Source: Aquarana catesbeiana (Eukaryota > Chordata > Amphibia > Anura > Ranidae). From it: a stretch of 64,000 bases of DNA. The stretch is taken from contig NC_133329.1 in the NCBI RefSeq assembly GCF_042186555.1, positions 186,200,206 through 186,264,205 on the forward strand, read 5' to 3'. This document shows, piece by piece, positions 42,915-54,246 of this stretch (position 1 is its first letter; the number at the start of each line of letters is the position of its first letter). The position numbers and the translations under genes are program-made. A model generated the notes under the pieces. The model made no database searches, was not told the DNA's origin, and saw only the letters and a program-made list of their open reading frames with translations.

Positions 42915-43306
42915 TTATAAGTTTATACAGAATTGTTGACCACCACCATCACATGGCGTTTGATTCAACGATATGTACTGTAACTATATAGATCAATAAG
43001 TTGTCTGTGTGTCCCTTACTGATCCTGTAGTTCCGTTGTCTCTTGATATATTGTGTATGGAGTGCATATTCTGTAAATGATGTATACTATACTCAGTTTT
43101 TATCCTATTTTTGTCTTTCCCCGCTTTTAATATATTATTTTTGAAATAAAAATCAGACCTTTTATGATCTTAGTATCCTTATTGTGCCTACAAAGTCTTG
43201 GTGCCTGCCCACACTTTTATGTCCTCTAAACAATTTATATTAGACGCGGCACATATACGTACCCTGTATCCGCATAACCACTATGCGATGATACATTCTC
43301 AATTTC

Positions 43307-43320
43307 TTCATCACCCTGTT
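43307..43320. other. 14-bp target duplication, right, PLE array A2
   Basis: ttcatcaccctgtt, identical to 29986-29999. Confidence 0.9.
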
Positions 43321-43390
43321 GGTTTGCGCATTAGTATTCCACCTCTTTTTTAAAACTAGCTGTTTATCATTATTTTCTTGTGCTGCAGCC

Positions 43391-44405
43391 ATGGAAGTAT
43401 TTGGGTTCTTAGAAAATAGAACAGTAGACCTGGATATTATATTTGAGAAACAAGAAGTGAATCCAGTGGGAGACATAGAGAATTGTTTTAGAAAAATGGG
43501 ACATCTGATGGAAAAAAAGATTAATTCATGGTGGGATATAGCTACTCATAAGAAATATATTAATGATAGATTAATACCAAGGAGGTTAAGTTGGAATGTC
43601 CCCATCAATGATGGATTGTTGGATAAGGAATCCACGGAGGAGTGGTTCCAATTCTTTAATGATATGGGCCTTGAGTTGTCAGATCTTTTGATAAAATAAA
43701 AACAACGAAAAATCAGGGCATTGGATTGGACCATTTCTGAATTGAAAGTCAATGTGGAAACATTTAAAGAACTTCCTGAGTTTATTGCCTTATCAGAACA
43801 ACTACAGAGAGTTATGGAACAGAAAGATAAGGAAACTGCTGCAGGGAAAAAAAGAAAATATCAAAGAGACATGAAGGATTATGAAGATGACTTTGTGTTT
43901 AAATGGCAAAATAAATTGGAAGAATCAACGATTGAATTGAATAATAGAAGGAAGTGAGAACAAAAGATGCCATGAATAGAGTGAAGAATCAGCCTAATAA
44001 TGACTCGGAAGGAATTATAATAATTATAATAAGCCAAATCAGAAACAAAGATGAAATGGGAATAATAAGAAGAAGAAACCATTTTGGAAAAATAACTGGT
44101 ATAATAATAATTCCCATAATTCCCCTAGACCTGTACAACAGCCATTTCAGGGAAGATCTCCTACACCATCATGGAGAAATCATGTGATCCAAAATGAAAA
44201 TTATCACTATGAAAATGGAAGGAGAGAAAACGGGCAATATCATTATGATGATGGACGGGAACGAATAATATATGAGAACCAATATAATATCCCAACATAC
44301 AATCGTTATGAACAATTGAGAAGAAATGAAGAGGGAGGAAGAATCCCTTGGGATCAGTTTGAAAGAGGAAGAACTCCTAGAAATAAATATGAAAGAGAAA
44401 AATGA
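43391..44405 (+). pseudogene. PLE-B ORF1 remnant
   Basis: Starts MEVFGFLENRTVDLDIIFEK. SWWDIATHKKYINDRLIPRR aligns with the HWHIEFLHKYVQENINPRG block of family A. After a stop at 43697-43699 and a frame change, KYQRDMKDYEDDFVFKWQNK aligns with the KLSKDRFSFSEGFAYHW block. Further frames (43954-44405) form an Asn/Arg/Tyr-rich tail. This shows ORF1 is shared by distinct PLE lineages in this genome, but the copy itself is dead. Confidence 0.65.
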
Positions 44406-44689
44406 GACAGAACCCCTTGGCGTTTTTTAGGGATGAGACGCCGGGACTCAAGGTGTTATCATGTGGAGAGTGGACCCCAGAGCTCAACCAGGCGAAGCCC
44501 AAACCACAAACCTGGAAGGAAAATAGGGAGGAAGAGAAAAATTGAGAACCCCAGAAAGATCAAGCGAGGGAAGAACGATCAAGGAGACCTTCGAGAAGAA
44601 CACCAGAAAGCAAACCTGGAGGAAACACAAATCGGGAAGAGGATACAGGGCAGGAGCCAAAAAACAGAAGAAGAAGAGAGTGATGGGAG

Positions 44690-45884
44690 AAGGGATTATA
44701 AATATTAGTGGAGTTGAACTTACAAAAGAAGAGATTAGTGTATTAGACAGGGGCCTGAAGTTTGCTCCAAAAAGGAAATTAAACAAATTTAACGACTATG
44801 TCGATATTAACAAATTCGCTAGGAGCCTACACATAAAGAAATATATGCTAAATAAACCAGGAGAGAATATAGTAAGAAATAATGTTGTGGAGAGCGAGAT
44901 CAAGTTTAGTAATCTGAGAAAAAAATCCCTGTTTAACCCTCCAATTGGGACTGAAGGACACATTGAGATATTTTGAAGGATGGTTTTAAAAGATCTCCAG
45001 GATTTAAAAATAAAGAAAATACATGCCCCTGGTGATATAAAGAATGGTATTAAAAGACTTGAAGAAAGGAAAGTCGTCATAGTGAGACATACTGACAAAG
45101 GAGGAGCTATTGTAATACAATCAAAAAAAAGCGTATCAAGATGAGTTTGATTGTCAACTACGAGATGAAGCTACCTACCAAAGATTACCCAGTAATCCAA
45201 TAGTAAGGTATAAAGATGAATTAGCAAATTTGATAGAAGAGGGTATGGAAAAAGGTTTGTTGAATAAAAAAGAAGGGAAGTATCTCCAGCCTCTTGGGTG
45301 CAGGATTCCGATATTATACACTCTCCCTAAGATCCATAAAAATAGGGAAAAACCTCCGGGAAGACCTATAGTGAATGGAATAAATTCAGATGGAGCGAGG
45401 ATTGGGGAATATATAGACTGGTTCTTACAGCCATTAGTAAGAAAAAACAATTTGTATCTTGCTACAACTAATTGGATGATATTGAACTTGATATCATCAA
45501 GTTCAATATCATCCAATTAGTGTATTAGTGTGACCTGTGTATTTTGCAACAGCAGACGTAGCGTCGCTTTATACAATTATCAACCATGAAGAAGCAATAC
45601 AAGCAACAAAATGGGCTTTAAAAGAATTTAGTGAATTAAAATATACACAAAGGAAATTTCTTATTAATTGTCTAAAATACAGTCTGGACCACAATTATTT
45701 CTGGTATGATAAAAATTATTATAAACAGATTTGTGGCATAGCAATGGGTACTAAATATGCACCAAGTGTGACAAATCTGGCAGAGTGGGAGGAGAATGCC
45801 TTATACAAGAAACCACAGCAACTGCTCCTATTCAAGAGATTCATTGATGATATCATTGTAATCTGGGCCGGAGATTAAGATAGA
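44690..45884 (+). pseudogene. PLE-B ORF2, N-terminal and RT part, frameshifted
   Basis: Pieces in several frames: SGVELTKEEISVLDRGLKFA, HTDKGGAIVIQ (about 45090), LYTLPKIHKNREKPPGRPIV (about 45315), ATADVASLYTII (about 45545), QICGIAMGTKYAPSVTNL (about 45730), RFIDDIIVIWAG (about 45838). The order is that of a PLE RT. It is interrupted by PLE-C just after the FIDD motif; the rest is at 57241-58298. A 53-bp palindrome replaces the segment before the first catalytic Asp motif. Confidence 0.8.
45468..45520. repeat. Perfect palindrome, 25-bp arms, 3-nt spacer
   Basis: 45468-45492 is the exact reverse complement of 45496-45520; the spacer is atc. It lies in the broken PLE-B RT gene and introduces stops. 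Confidence 0.93.
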
Positions 45885-46628
45885 AAAACAACAGTATAGG
45901 TCCTTAAGCGCTAAAAACTGGTATCATTGTAAAACCATTGTCTTGTCTTGCTATAGTTCATCATAAGGCTGGGTCCCAGTGCAGCTGTCAACTCCTGGAG
46001 GGAAATGAAAAGCAAATGGACAAACACGCAGCGCTCAATGGGGGCCAGTAATAAGAGATTGTTATAAGGAGTGTAAACAATCAAGTTAATTTATTGAATG
46101 CATATAAAAGTGAAAAGTCTGACATTGTAGACAACCTTCGAAATTAAAATCAACCTTGGTTAAAAGTCAATGTACACAATAAAAATCAAGAATGAAGTAC
46201 TCTGAAATAGTAGTGACAGCGATCCACCATGACTCCAGTAATCAAGGGGTTAATGTCAGCAAGTAGTTGTGTGTGCCTCAAACTTCAACAGCAGACTCTG
46301 TGGCTATGATGCAAGTGAATGATGGGATAAGAGGGTGACAGTTTTCTGGAATGCAATGAAGGAGGCAGCTAGGACTGCCAGACTCACTGTGACCAGAGGT
46401 GTAGAGTGGGCTGCGTTGAAAGATGACACTTGTCACGCTGGCTGGCCGAACACGCTGGGACCTGGCTTGTAAACAGCGCTTGAGCTCGTATGTTTGTTTC
46501 CAAGTACCGGGAAAGCCCGAGTAAAGCCGACCAGAGCCGATGATTGCCAGAAGGGAGGGGAAACCAATGCTGTGTGGAGACGAGTGCTGGGCGGATCGCA
46601 AGCTCCGTTAGGTTGCCATGACGACCGT

Positions 46629-46666
46629 GACTGACATGTTTCCCGCGCCTGCACTTTGTCAAAGTC
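46629..46666 (-). ncRNA. Degenerate hammerhead-like motif, PLE-C 3' region
   Basis: The minus strand reads GACT, TTGACAA, helix II region, GAA, ACATGT, C, AGTC. Helix I (GACT/AGTC) and the GAA plus palindrome are kept, but the CUGANGA core is damaged. Confidence 0.4.
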
Positions 46667-47279
46667 TCTGGTGCTGTCGGGAAAGGGAGATAAATAGGCA
46701 TATAGGTGGGAGGGGAAGGAGAGTGTCAGCTGTTGTGATGTTAACCCCTTGTATGCAAAAAATACACAAGTAATACACAAGTACGATTACTGCATAGAAC
46801 CACAGTAATGGATGTGAGGAATATATAGCAAAAAGAGAAGGATAAAAGGTAAATAATGATGAAAAAAATGGGAACGGGGAACAAGGAAAATAATAGTATA
46901 AAATGATTGGAAAAATGATAAAAAATAATAAAAAATAATAAAAGATAAAAAATAAAAAATAATAAATAATGAAAATGCTACAATAAATAGTATTGACATC
47001 AATATATAAAATAAACAAAATAAATACATATATGAATATAAGTACAGGTCTATATATATTATGTTGATTATAAAATGAAATTTAAAAAAAAATTAATTAA
47101 ATGGTGGCTGAGAACTAATACAAGAGAGAAAGCAGGTTTGGGTAAAGAGAGATGAACCAGAAGAATTTTTCGGATTTTTCAAAAGAATCAGTAAAATGAC
47201 AGTAATGATGTCAGTAAAATTGTCAATAAAAATCGGTAAAAATCATCAGTATAAATCGGGGGATGTTGTACTCCCAGCC

Positions 47280-47353
47280 TGGACTTGATCATTGTTGAAT
47301 CATGCTGAGCACATCAATTTCTTCATTGAGTCCCTCAGGCGAGAGGGAACCCA
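47280..47353 (-). pseudogene. PLE-C ORF2 C-terminal end, separated by piggyBac
   Basis: The minus strand continues the frame that ends at 55552 (FWIYL): a short stretch with PEGLNEEI, then a stop. The proline-Gly-Leu-Asn pattern corresponds to the PPGINE end of family A. Confidence 0.7.
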
Positions 47354-47357
47354 TTAA
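47354..47357. other. TTAA target duplication, left, piggyBac copy 2
   Basis: TTAA followed by CCACTTCAG. The matching TTAA at 55548-55551 and the continuous PLE-C frame define the insertion exactly. Confidence 0.93.
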
Positions 47358-47720
47358 CCACTTCAGCCCCGGAAGGATTTACCCCCTTCCTGATCAGAGC
47401 ACTTTTTACAATTTGGCACTGCGTTGTTTTAACTGGTAATTGTGCGGTCATGCAATGCTGTACCCAAATGAAATTTGCGTCCTTTTCTTACCACAAATAG
47501 AGCTTTCTTTTGATGGTATTTGATCACCTCTGCCATTTTTATTTTTTGCGCTATAAACGGAAAAAGACCGAAAATTTTGAAACAAAATGATATTTTCTAC
47601 TTTTTGTTATAAAAAAATCCAATAAACTCAATTTTAGTCATACATTTAGGCCAAAATGTATTTGGCCACATGTATTTGGTAAAAAAAAATGTCAATAAGC
47701 GTATATTTATTGGTTTGCGC

Positions 47721-47750
47721 AAAAGTTATAGCGTCTACAAACTAGGGTAC
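47721..47750. other. 30-bp target duplication, left, PLE-D fragment
   Basis: Repeated at 48490-48519 with one mismatch; the empty site is seen at 62743-62772. Confidence 0.9.
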
Positions 47751-48489
47751 TAGAAAAAAACGGAAAAAACCCCCTAGGTGGGGCTCTAATGCAGCTAATG
47801 ATGAAAAAGAATGATAGGATAGTCAAATTAATTTATTGGTACAAAAATTATTAAATATGATCGATGACTTCTGACATTGAAAGTCAGGACAAACTATAAT
47901 ACAAAAAATTCTTAAAAGGCCAGCAACAATATATAGTACAATATATCCAAAGCAACAAGATCAAATTTTACTATTGATGAACTGACGCGTTTCGACCCTG
48001 GAGGGTCATCTTCAGAGGACAGATGATTAACAACTGTGGAAATGTAAGCATATATCACAAGATTTTTACAAACCAACAACATACAACTCAATGTAACATT
48101 GGCAGTCAAAGAGTGGTAAAAAATATACATATGGTAGTATACAATAAATACATGGCACTTATATTTATACATGTTACATCCCTGTGTATTGTGTATATTT
48201 ACCAATTAGATTCCTTCTGATGGTTGGCCGTAGTGTGGAGAAGTCAACACCTCCCCCCCTCCTCCTCTCCGTCCACCAAACGGTGAACTAACCCCCCCCG
48301 GGGGAGAACGAGCATCGAGCCACCGCACCTTACAAAGGATCACATAGACTCCCCTAAGAAGACCGGGGGAGGAGAGGGAATGCCCGCACTGCACCTGTGG
48401 TTAGATAACGATAGTACTGGGTTGGGAGCAGGAACGTAATGGGGATTTCCTATTCCCTAAATAAACAGGTATTGAATTGGCAATATGTA
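47751..48489 (-). mobile_element. PLE-D pseudo-LTR-like fragment (0.74 kb)
   Basis: Inserted in the piggyBac left region with a 30-bp target duplication. It has no coding sequence. The minus strand carries a hammerhead-like motif (47984-48015) with the canonical GAA core and ACGCGT palindrome. Length, variable duplication size and ribozyme-like motif fit a PLE end or a non-autonomous relative. Confidence 0.65.
47984..48015 (-). ncRNA. Hammerhead-like motif with canonical core, PLE-D
   Basis: The minus strand reads CTGAAGA, T, GACCC-TCCA-GGGTC, GAA, ACGCGT, C. Helix II is a perfect 5 bp. Helix I pairing is weak in this copy. Confidence 0.6.
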
Positions 48490-48519
48490 AAAAGTTATAA
48501 CGTCTACAAACTAGGGTAC
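48490..48519. other. 30-bp target duplication, right, PLE-D fragment
   Basis: Matches 47721-47750 except for one g/a difference. Confidence 0.9.
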
Positions 48520-48539
48520 ATTTTCTTGAATTTACACAG

Positions 48540-50390
48540 CTTTTAGTTTATGACTGCCTATCTCATTTCTTGAGGTGCTAAAATGGCAGGGCAGTACAAC
48601 CCCCCCCCCCCAAATGACCCCATTTTGGAAAGTAGACACCCCAAAGAAATTGCTGAGATGCATGTTGAGCCCATTGAATATTCATTTTTTTTTGTCCCAA
48701 GTGATTGAATAATGACAAAAAAAAATTTACAAAAAGTTGTCACTAAATGATATATTGCTCACACAGGCAATGGGCATATGTGGAATTGCACCCCAAAATA
48801 CATTTAGCTGCTTCTCCTGAGTATGGGAATACCACATGTGTGGGACTTTTTGGGAGCCTAGCCGCGTACGGGGCCCCGAAAACCAAGAACTGCCTTCAGG
48901 ATTCCTAAGGGCGTACATTTTTGATTTCACTCCTCACTACCTATCACAGTTTTGAAGGCCATAAAATGCCCAGATGGCACAACCCCCCCCCCCCCCAAAT
49001 GACCCCATTTTGGAAAGTAGACACCCCAAGCTATTTTCTGAGAGGCATGTTGAGTCCATGGAATATTTTATTTTTTGACACAAGTTGCGGGAAAATTACA
49101 AACTTTTTTTTTTCTTTTTTTTGCACAAAGTTGTCACTAAATGTTATATTGCTCAAACATGCCATGGGCATATGTGGAATTACACCCCAAAATACATTCT
49201 GCTGCTTCTCCTGAGTATGGGGATACCACATATGTTGGACTTTTTGGGAGCCTAGCCGCGTACGGGGCCCCGAAAACCAAGCACCGCCTTCAGGATTTCT
49301 AAGGGCATAAAGTTTTGATTTCACTCCTCACTACCTATCACAGTTTTGAGGCCATAAAATGCCCAGATGGCACAACCCCCCCAAATGACCCCATTTTGGA
49401 AAGTAGACACCCCAAGCTATTTGCTGAGGGGCATGTTGAGTCCATGGAATATTTTATATTTTGACACAAGTTGCAGGAAAATTACAAACTTTTTTTTTTT
49501 GCACAAAGTTGTCACTAAATGATATATTTCTCACACAGGCCATGGGCATTTGTGGGATTACACCCAAAAATAAATTCTTCTGCTTCTCCTGAGTACGAGG
49601 ATACCACATGCGTGGGACTTTTTGGAAGCCTAGCTTCATACGGGGCCCCGAAATCCAATCACCGCCTTCAGGATTTCTAAGGGCGTAAATTTTTGATTCA
49701 CTCCTCACTACCTATCACAGTTTCGAAGGCCATAAAATGCCAAGATAGCACAAACCCCCACAAATGACCCCATTTTGGAAATTGGACACCCCAAGCTATT
49801 TTCTGAGAGGCATGGTGAGTATTATGCAGCTCTCATTTGTTTTTGAAAATGAAGAAAGACAAGAAAAAAATTTTTTTTTCAATTTTCAAAACATTGTGAA
49901 AAAAAGTGAGGTCTGCAAAATACTCACTATACCTCTCACAAATAGCTTGGGGTGTCTACTTTCCAAAATAGGGTAATTTGGGGGGGGGTTTGTGCCACCT
50001 GGGCATTCCATGGCCTCCGAAACTGTGATAGGCAGTGAAGGCAGTGAAATAAAAAAAATTAGAAAGCCTGAAGGCGGTGCTTGGTTTTTGAGGTCCCATA
50101 CGCGGCTAGGCTCCCAAAAAGTCTCACACATGTGGTATCCCCGTACTCAGGAGAAGCAACAGAATGTATTTTGGGATGTAATTTCACATATTCCCATGGC
50201 ATGTTTGAGCAATATATCATTTAGTGACAACTTTGTGCAAAAAAAAAAAAAATTGTTTTTTTCCAACAACTTGTGTCACGATATAAATCATACCATGGAC
50301 TCGACATGCCTCTCAGCAAATAGCTTGGGGTGTCTACTTTCCAAAATGGGGTCATTTGGGGGGGTTTGAACTGTCCTGGCATTTTATGCA
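48540..50390. repeat. Subterminal repeats of piggyBac: four ~385-bp direct units and an inverted stretch
   Basis: gaccccattttggaaagtag recurs at about 48616, 49001, 49387 and 49766. From about 49925 to 50385 the same sequence appears reversed (cttggggtgtctactttcca). Each unit also contains cacagtttt, tctcctgagta and gttgtcactaaatgatat. Related units are at 62800-63638. Confidence 0.9.
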
Positions 50391-52278
50391 CAACATTTAG
50401 AAGCTTATGCCACACATCACCCACTCTTCTAACCACTTGAAGACAAAGCCCTTTCTGACACTTTTTGCTTACATGAAAAAATTATTTTTTTTTGCAAGAA
50501 AATTACTTTGAATCCCCAAACATTATATCTTTTGTTTAAAGCAAATGCCCTACAGATTAAAATGGTGGGTGTTTCATTTTTTTTTTTTCACACAGTATTT
50601 GCGCAGCGATTTTTCAAACGCATTTTTTTTGGAAAAAACACACTTTTTTAAATTTTAATGCACTAAAACACACTATATTGCCCAAATGTTTGATGAAATA
50701 AAAAAGATGATCTTACACCGAGTACATGAATACCAAACATGACATGCTTTAAAATTGCGCACAAACGTGCAGTGGCGACAAACTAAATACATTTTTAAAA
50801 GCCTTTACAGGTTACCACTTTAGATTTACAGAAGAGGTCTATTGCTAAAATTACTGCCCTCGATCTGACCTTCGCAGTGATACCTCACATGCATGGTGCA
50901 ATTGCTGTTTACATTTGACGCCAGACCGACGCTTGCGTTAGCCTTTGCGTGAGAGCAGGGGGAGACAGGGGTGCTTTTTTTTTTTTCTTTATTATTTTTT
51001 TGCTTTTTTATCTTATTTTTAAACTGTTCTGTTCATTTTTTGATTTTTTTAATAATTTTTATTGTTATCTCAGGGAATGTAAATATCCCCTATGATAGCA
51101 ATAGGTAGTGACAGGTACTCTTTTTTGAAAAAATTGGGGTCTATTAGACCCTAGATCTCTCATCTGCCCTCAAAGCATCTGACCACACCAAGATCGTGTG
51201 ATAAAATGCTTTCCCAATTTCCCAATGGCGCTGTTTACATCTGGCGAAATCTAAGTCATGAAATGCTCGTAACTTCCGGTTTCTTAGGCCATAGAGATGA
51301 TTGGAGCCATTCTGGTCTCTGATCAGCTCTATGGTCAGCTGGCCGAATCACCAGCTGCATTCTCGGGTTCCCTGTTGGGACAGGAGAGCCAGAGAAAAAC
51401 ATGGAAGACGGTGGGGGGGGGCATTCCCTCCCACTGCTTGTAAAAGCAGTCTAGAGGCTAATTAGCCGCTAGGATTGCTTTTACATGAAAGCCGACCGCT
51501 GGCTGAAAAGAATGATACCAAGATGATACCTAAACTTGCAGGCATCATTCTGGTATAACCACTCAAGGTCCAGCAACATACCAGTACATTGCTGGTCCTT
51601 GTTGGGCATATATTGTAAACTTTTTTCATGCAGCCTGTGGGTTTGAACGAAAAAAAGATATTGATCGGTGGGTATGCCCACCATTAGAATACCTCCCTTC
51701 ATCCACCCACTTCTAATGATGGGCATACATGCACCGTTTATATATGCCGAAGTATGGGGGCATCCTCCCGCAAAAGGCAGGAGCAAATTGCTAATCCACC
51801 CACTGCTGCCCCCACGCTTTGGCATATATGCTGAAGTATGTAACTGTGGTGGTGAAATCACCTCCGACAGCGCTGGAGTCACGGCTTTATGTATCGTGGG
51901 AGCAAACGCTGTTGCGTGTCAAGATAAATAAATCCACTCTGCAGCTGAATGGCGTACCTGAAAACAAAAAAATGGTTACCAAACATGATAAAAACATAAG
52001 AACAAAAAAAATTGCAGAATAGAATACAGTAAAAAAGAGAAGAACAACAGAGAGAGAATAGAGAGAGAGAACAATAAAATGACAACTAATTTTGGTTTTT
52101 ATTATTTTATATTTTTTTGTTTTTTTTTTTTTTTTTTTACTTTTTTTTTTTTCTTTTTTTACACTTTTTTTGTAACTTTAACTTTTGTAACTGGTACCAG
52201 GTTTGGGTCTCTCAAAATGTGATGGCATCTTGGGAGACCCTGTGAAAGTGTGTCCTAGTCTGTGCAGTGCTGTATCCT

Positions 52279-54246
52279 ACGCTAATACTCAACTAGTGTA
52301 TGGTAGCGTTCAAAACATTCACCAATGCAAAGACCAGGATTGTCAGGACAGAAGGGACAATAATACCGGGTGTCATGCCTAAATCCACGCTTGCTGCAGA
52401 CACATCTTTTTTGGGGGGCTCATTGGGTAGGGGTACTCGGGAGGACATAAAGAAAATGCCTCTCATGCAGCCGGCTTACTGCATTTGGTTGGGAAAGGTG
52501 AGGTGGCGCACCGTCTGGAAACAGAAGGGCTCTGATGATCTCTTCCTGGAATTTAAGGAGGGATCCGGTCCGTCCTGAAGCTCTGTATAGCACATACAGA
52601 CACTTTTTTGTACCAGCATCTGGCCTTACGGGCAACTAGGTACGGCACCAACAACTGGTCGTTGAGGTCCACCCCTCCCATATTTTGGTTATATTCGTGG
52701 ACACAGAGGGGTTTTTCCACAACACCAGTCACCGTAGTAATTTGGACCGTCGTGTCCGCATGAAGGGAGGTAAGAACGAAAACATTCTTATTATCCCTCC
52801 ACTTCATAGTGAGCAAATTATTACACTGCAAGCAGGCTCTCTCCCCCAGCCTAAGACGGGAATCTACAAGCCGCTGGGGAAAGCCCCAGCGATTAGGTTG
52901 CACAGTGCCACATGCTCCAATCTCATGATCAAAAAGGTGACTAAAAAGTGGCACGCTCGTGTAATAATTGTCCACGTACAAGTGGTACCCCTTTCCGAAT
53001 AAGGGTGACACCAAGTCCCACACTATCTTGCCAGCACTTCCTATGTAATCAGGGCAGTTTGTCGGCTCTACATGACTATCTTTGCCCTCGTAAACCATAA
53101 AACTACATGTATAGCCTGTGGCCCTGTCACAGAGCTTATACATCTTGACCCATGCTTGCTGGGAAGGTACTGTTTGAATGACAAGCGGCCAGAAAATCTA
53201 ATCAGGGACTCATCAACGCAGACAACTTGATGGGGAGTAAACAAGTCTGCAAAACGTTGGTTGAAGTGGTTTACGAGGGGCCGAATTTTGTACAGCCCAT
53301 CGTATTCAGGGTCTCCACGAGGACGACAGAGTTCATTGTTGTTGAAGTGCATGAACCGCAAAATCTGCTCATATCATGCCCTGGTCATGGAGGCAGAGAA
53401 CAAGGGCATATGGTGAATTGGGTCAGTGGACCAATATGACCGCAACTCACTCTTTTTAGTTATGCCCATGTTGAGGGAAAGGCCCAGAAAGAGCTTAAAT
53501 TCGGAGACCGTAATTGGTCTCCAATCTCTGGCAAGGGAGGACTGGAGAATAGTGGCGATGTGTTGACCAGCGTATAAATTGCTTTGGTCCACAATAGATC
53601 TATAGAGATCTTCAGTGAAAAACAGTGAATAAAAATCAAGTTGCGTAAAATCAACTGTTTCCACCTGAATTCCGGGTTGGCCAGTAAATGGGGGAAGTAC
53701 GGGTGCTGCAGAAGTGGTGGGTTCCCAATTCAGATTGGCGAATGCAGCAGGAAGGGCACTATGGGCACGACGGGCCTGTGTTCGTCTTCTTGGTGGCAGT
53801 GGGACACTACTAGTGCTTGCCACCTCGCCAGCTTGAACTGCACTTATGGGACTCGCCACGTCACCACATGATACTGCAGTACTGGATGTACGACCAGGGT
53901 GTACTAGGCCGCTGGTGCTTGCCAGTTCACCAGAAGGAATAGTGGCGCTAGTACTTCTCTGCTCCATACGAGGGACCTGCAGTTCTTGCACTTCAAGGAT
54001 AGAAGAAGAAGATTGGGGTCTGGTACGCCTGACCTTGGCAGGGACCACAATTCCGTCATCAGAGCTATCTGTCATGGAGCCGCTGTCGTCTACAGGATCG
54101 TATTCTGAGCCTGAATCTGACAGATGAGTGACTTCCTCTTCACTATCTGTCATGCTTAGAAACATGTAGGCCTCTTCACAAGTGTACCTTCGATTTGCCA
54201 TTTTGGGCTCTAAATTTAGGGGTACACTAGTGAGACTCACAGGCAA
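52279..54246 (-). pseudogene. piggyBac transposase, near full length, frameshifted
   Basis: It would catalyse TTAA-specific cut-and-paste transposition. The frame opens at MPVSLTSVP (54246) or MANRRYTCEE (54201; more piggyBac-like). The N-terminal ~150 residues are acidic, then Ser/Pro-rich. The core follows: KLFLGLSLNMGI and a RSYW segment, a frame change near 53375, HFNNNE, VVCVDESL (first Asp), a frame change near 53090, YHLYVDNYYTS (second Asp), NQNMGGVDLNDQ (third Asp). After a further break near 52555 comes the cysteine-rich C-terminal finger (YYCP, CPDNPGLCIGECF), ending near 52279. All three catalytic Asp positions survive, but at least three frame breaks make it non-functional. Confidence 0.88.

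Larger units (their letters stand above)
30000..43306 (+). mobile_element. Penelope-like element array A2: inverted piece plus two tandem full units
   Basis: Flanked by exact 14-bp repeats within PLE-B. 30000-30485 is the reverse complement of the 3' terminal region, with an internal deletion that removes the hammerhead-like motif and C/T tract. 30486-30778 is a short direct tail. Unit 1 (30779-37028) and unit 2 (37029-43306) follow head to tail with a 6250-bp period. The units differ at only a few single bases, in C/T-tract length and at one inserted base, so this is the youngest element here. Family A2 is clearly related to A1, but the DNA is well diverged outside ORF2 and the terminal motifs. 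Confidence 0.93.

Noticed and set aside
46278..47029. Minus-strand frames of 80-119 codons
   Set aside because: Non-coding PLE-C 3' region; low-complexity or Tyr/Phe-rich translations of AT-rich DNA, no known domain.
48540..50400. CRISPR-like periodicity
   Set aside because: Units are ~385 bp long with no short repeat-spacer pattern, in a eukaryotic transposon arm.
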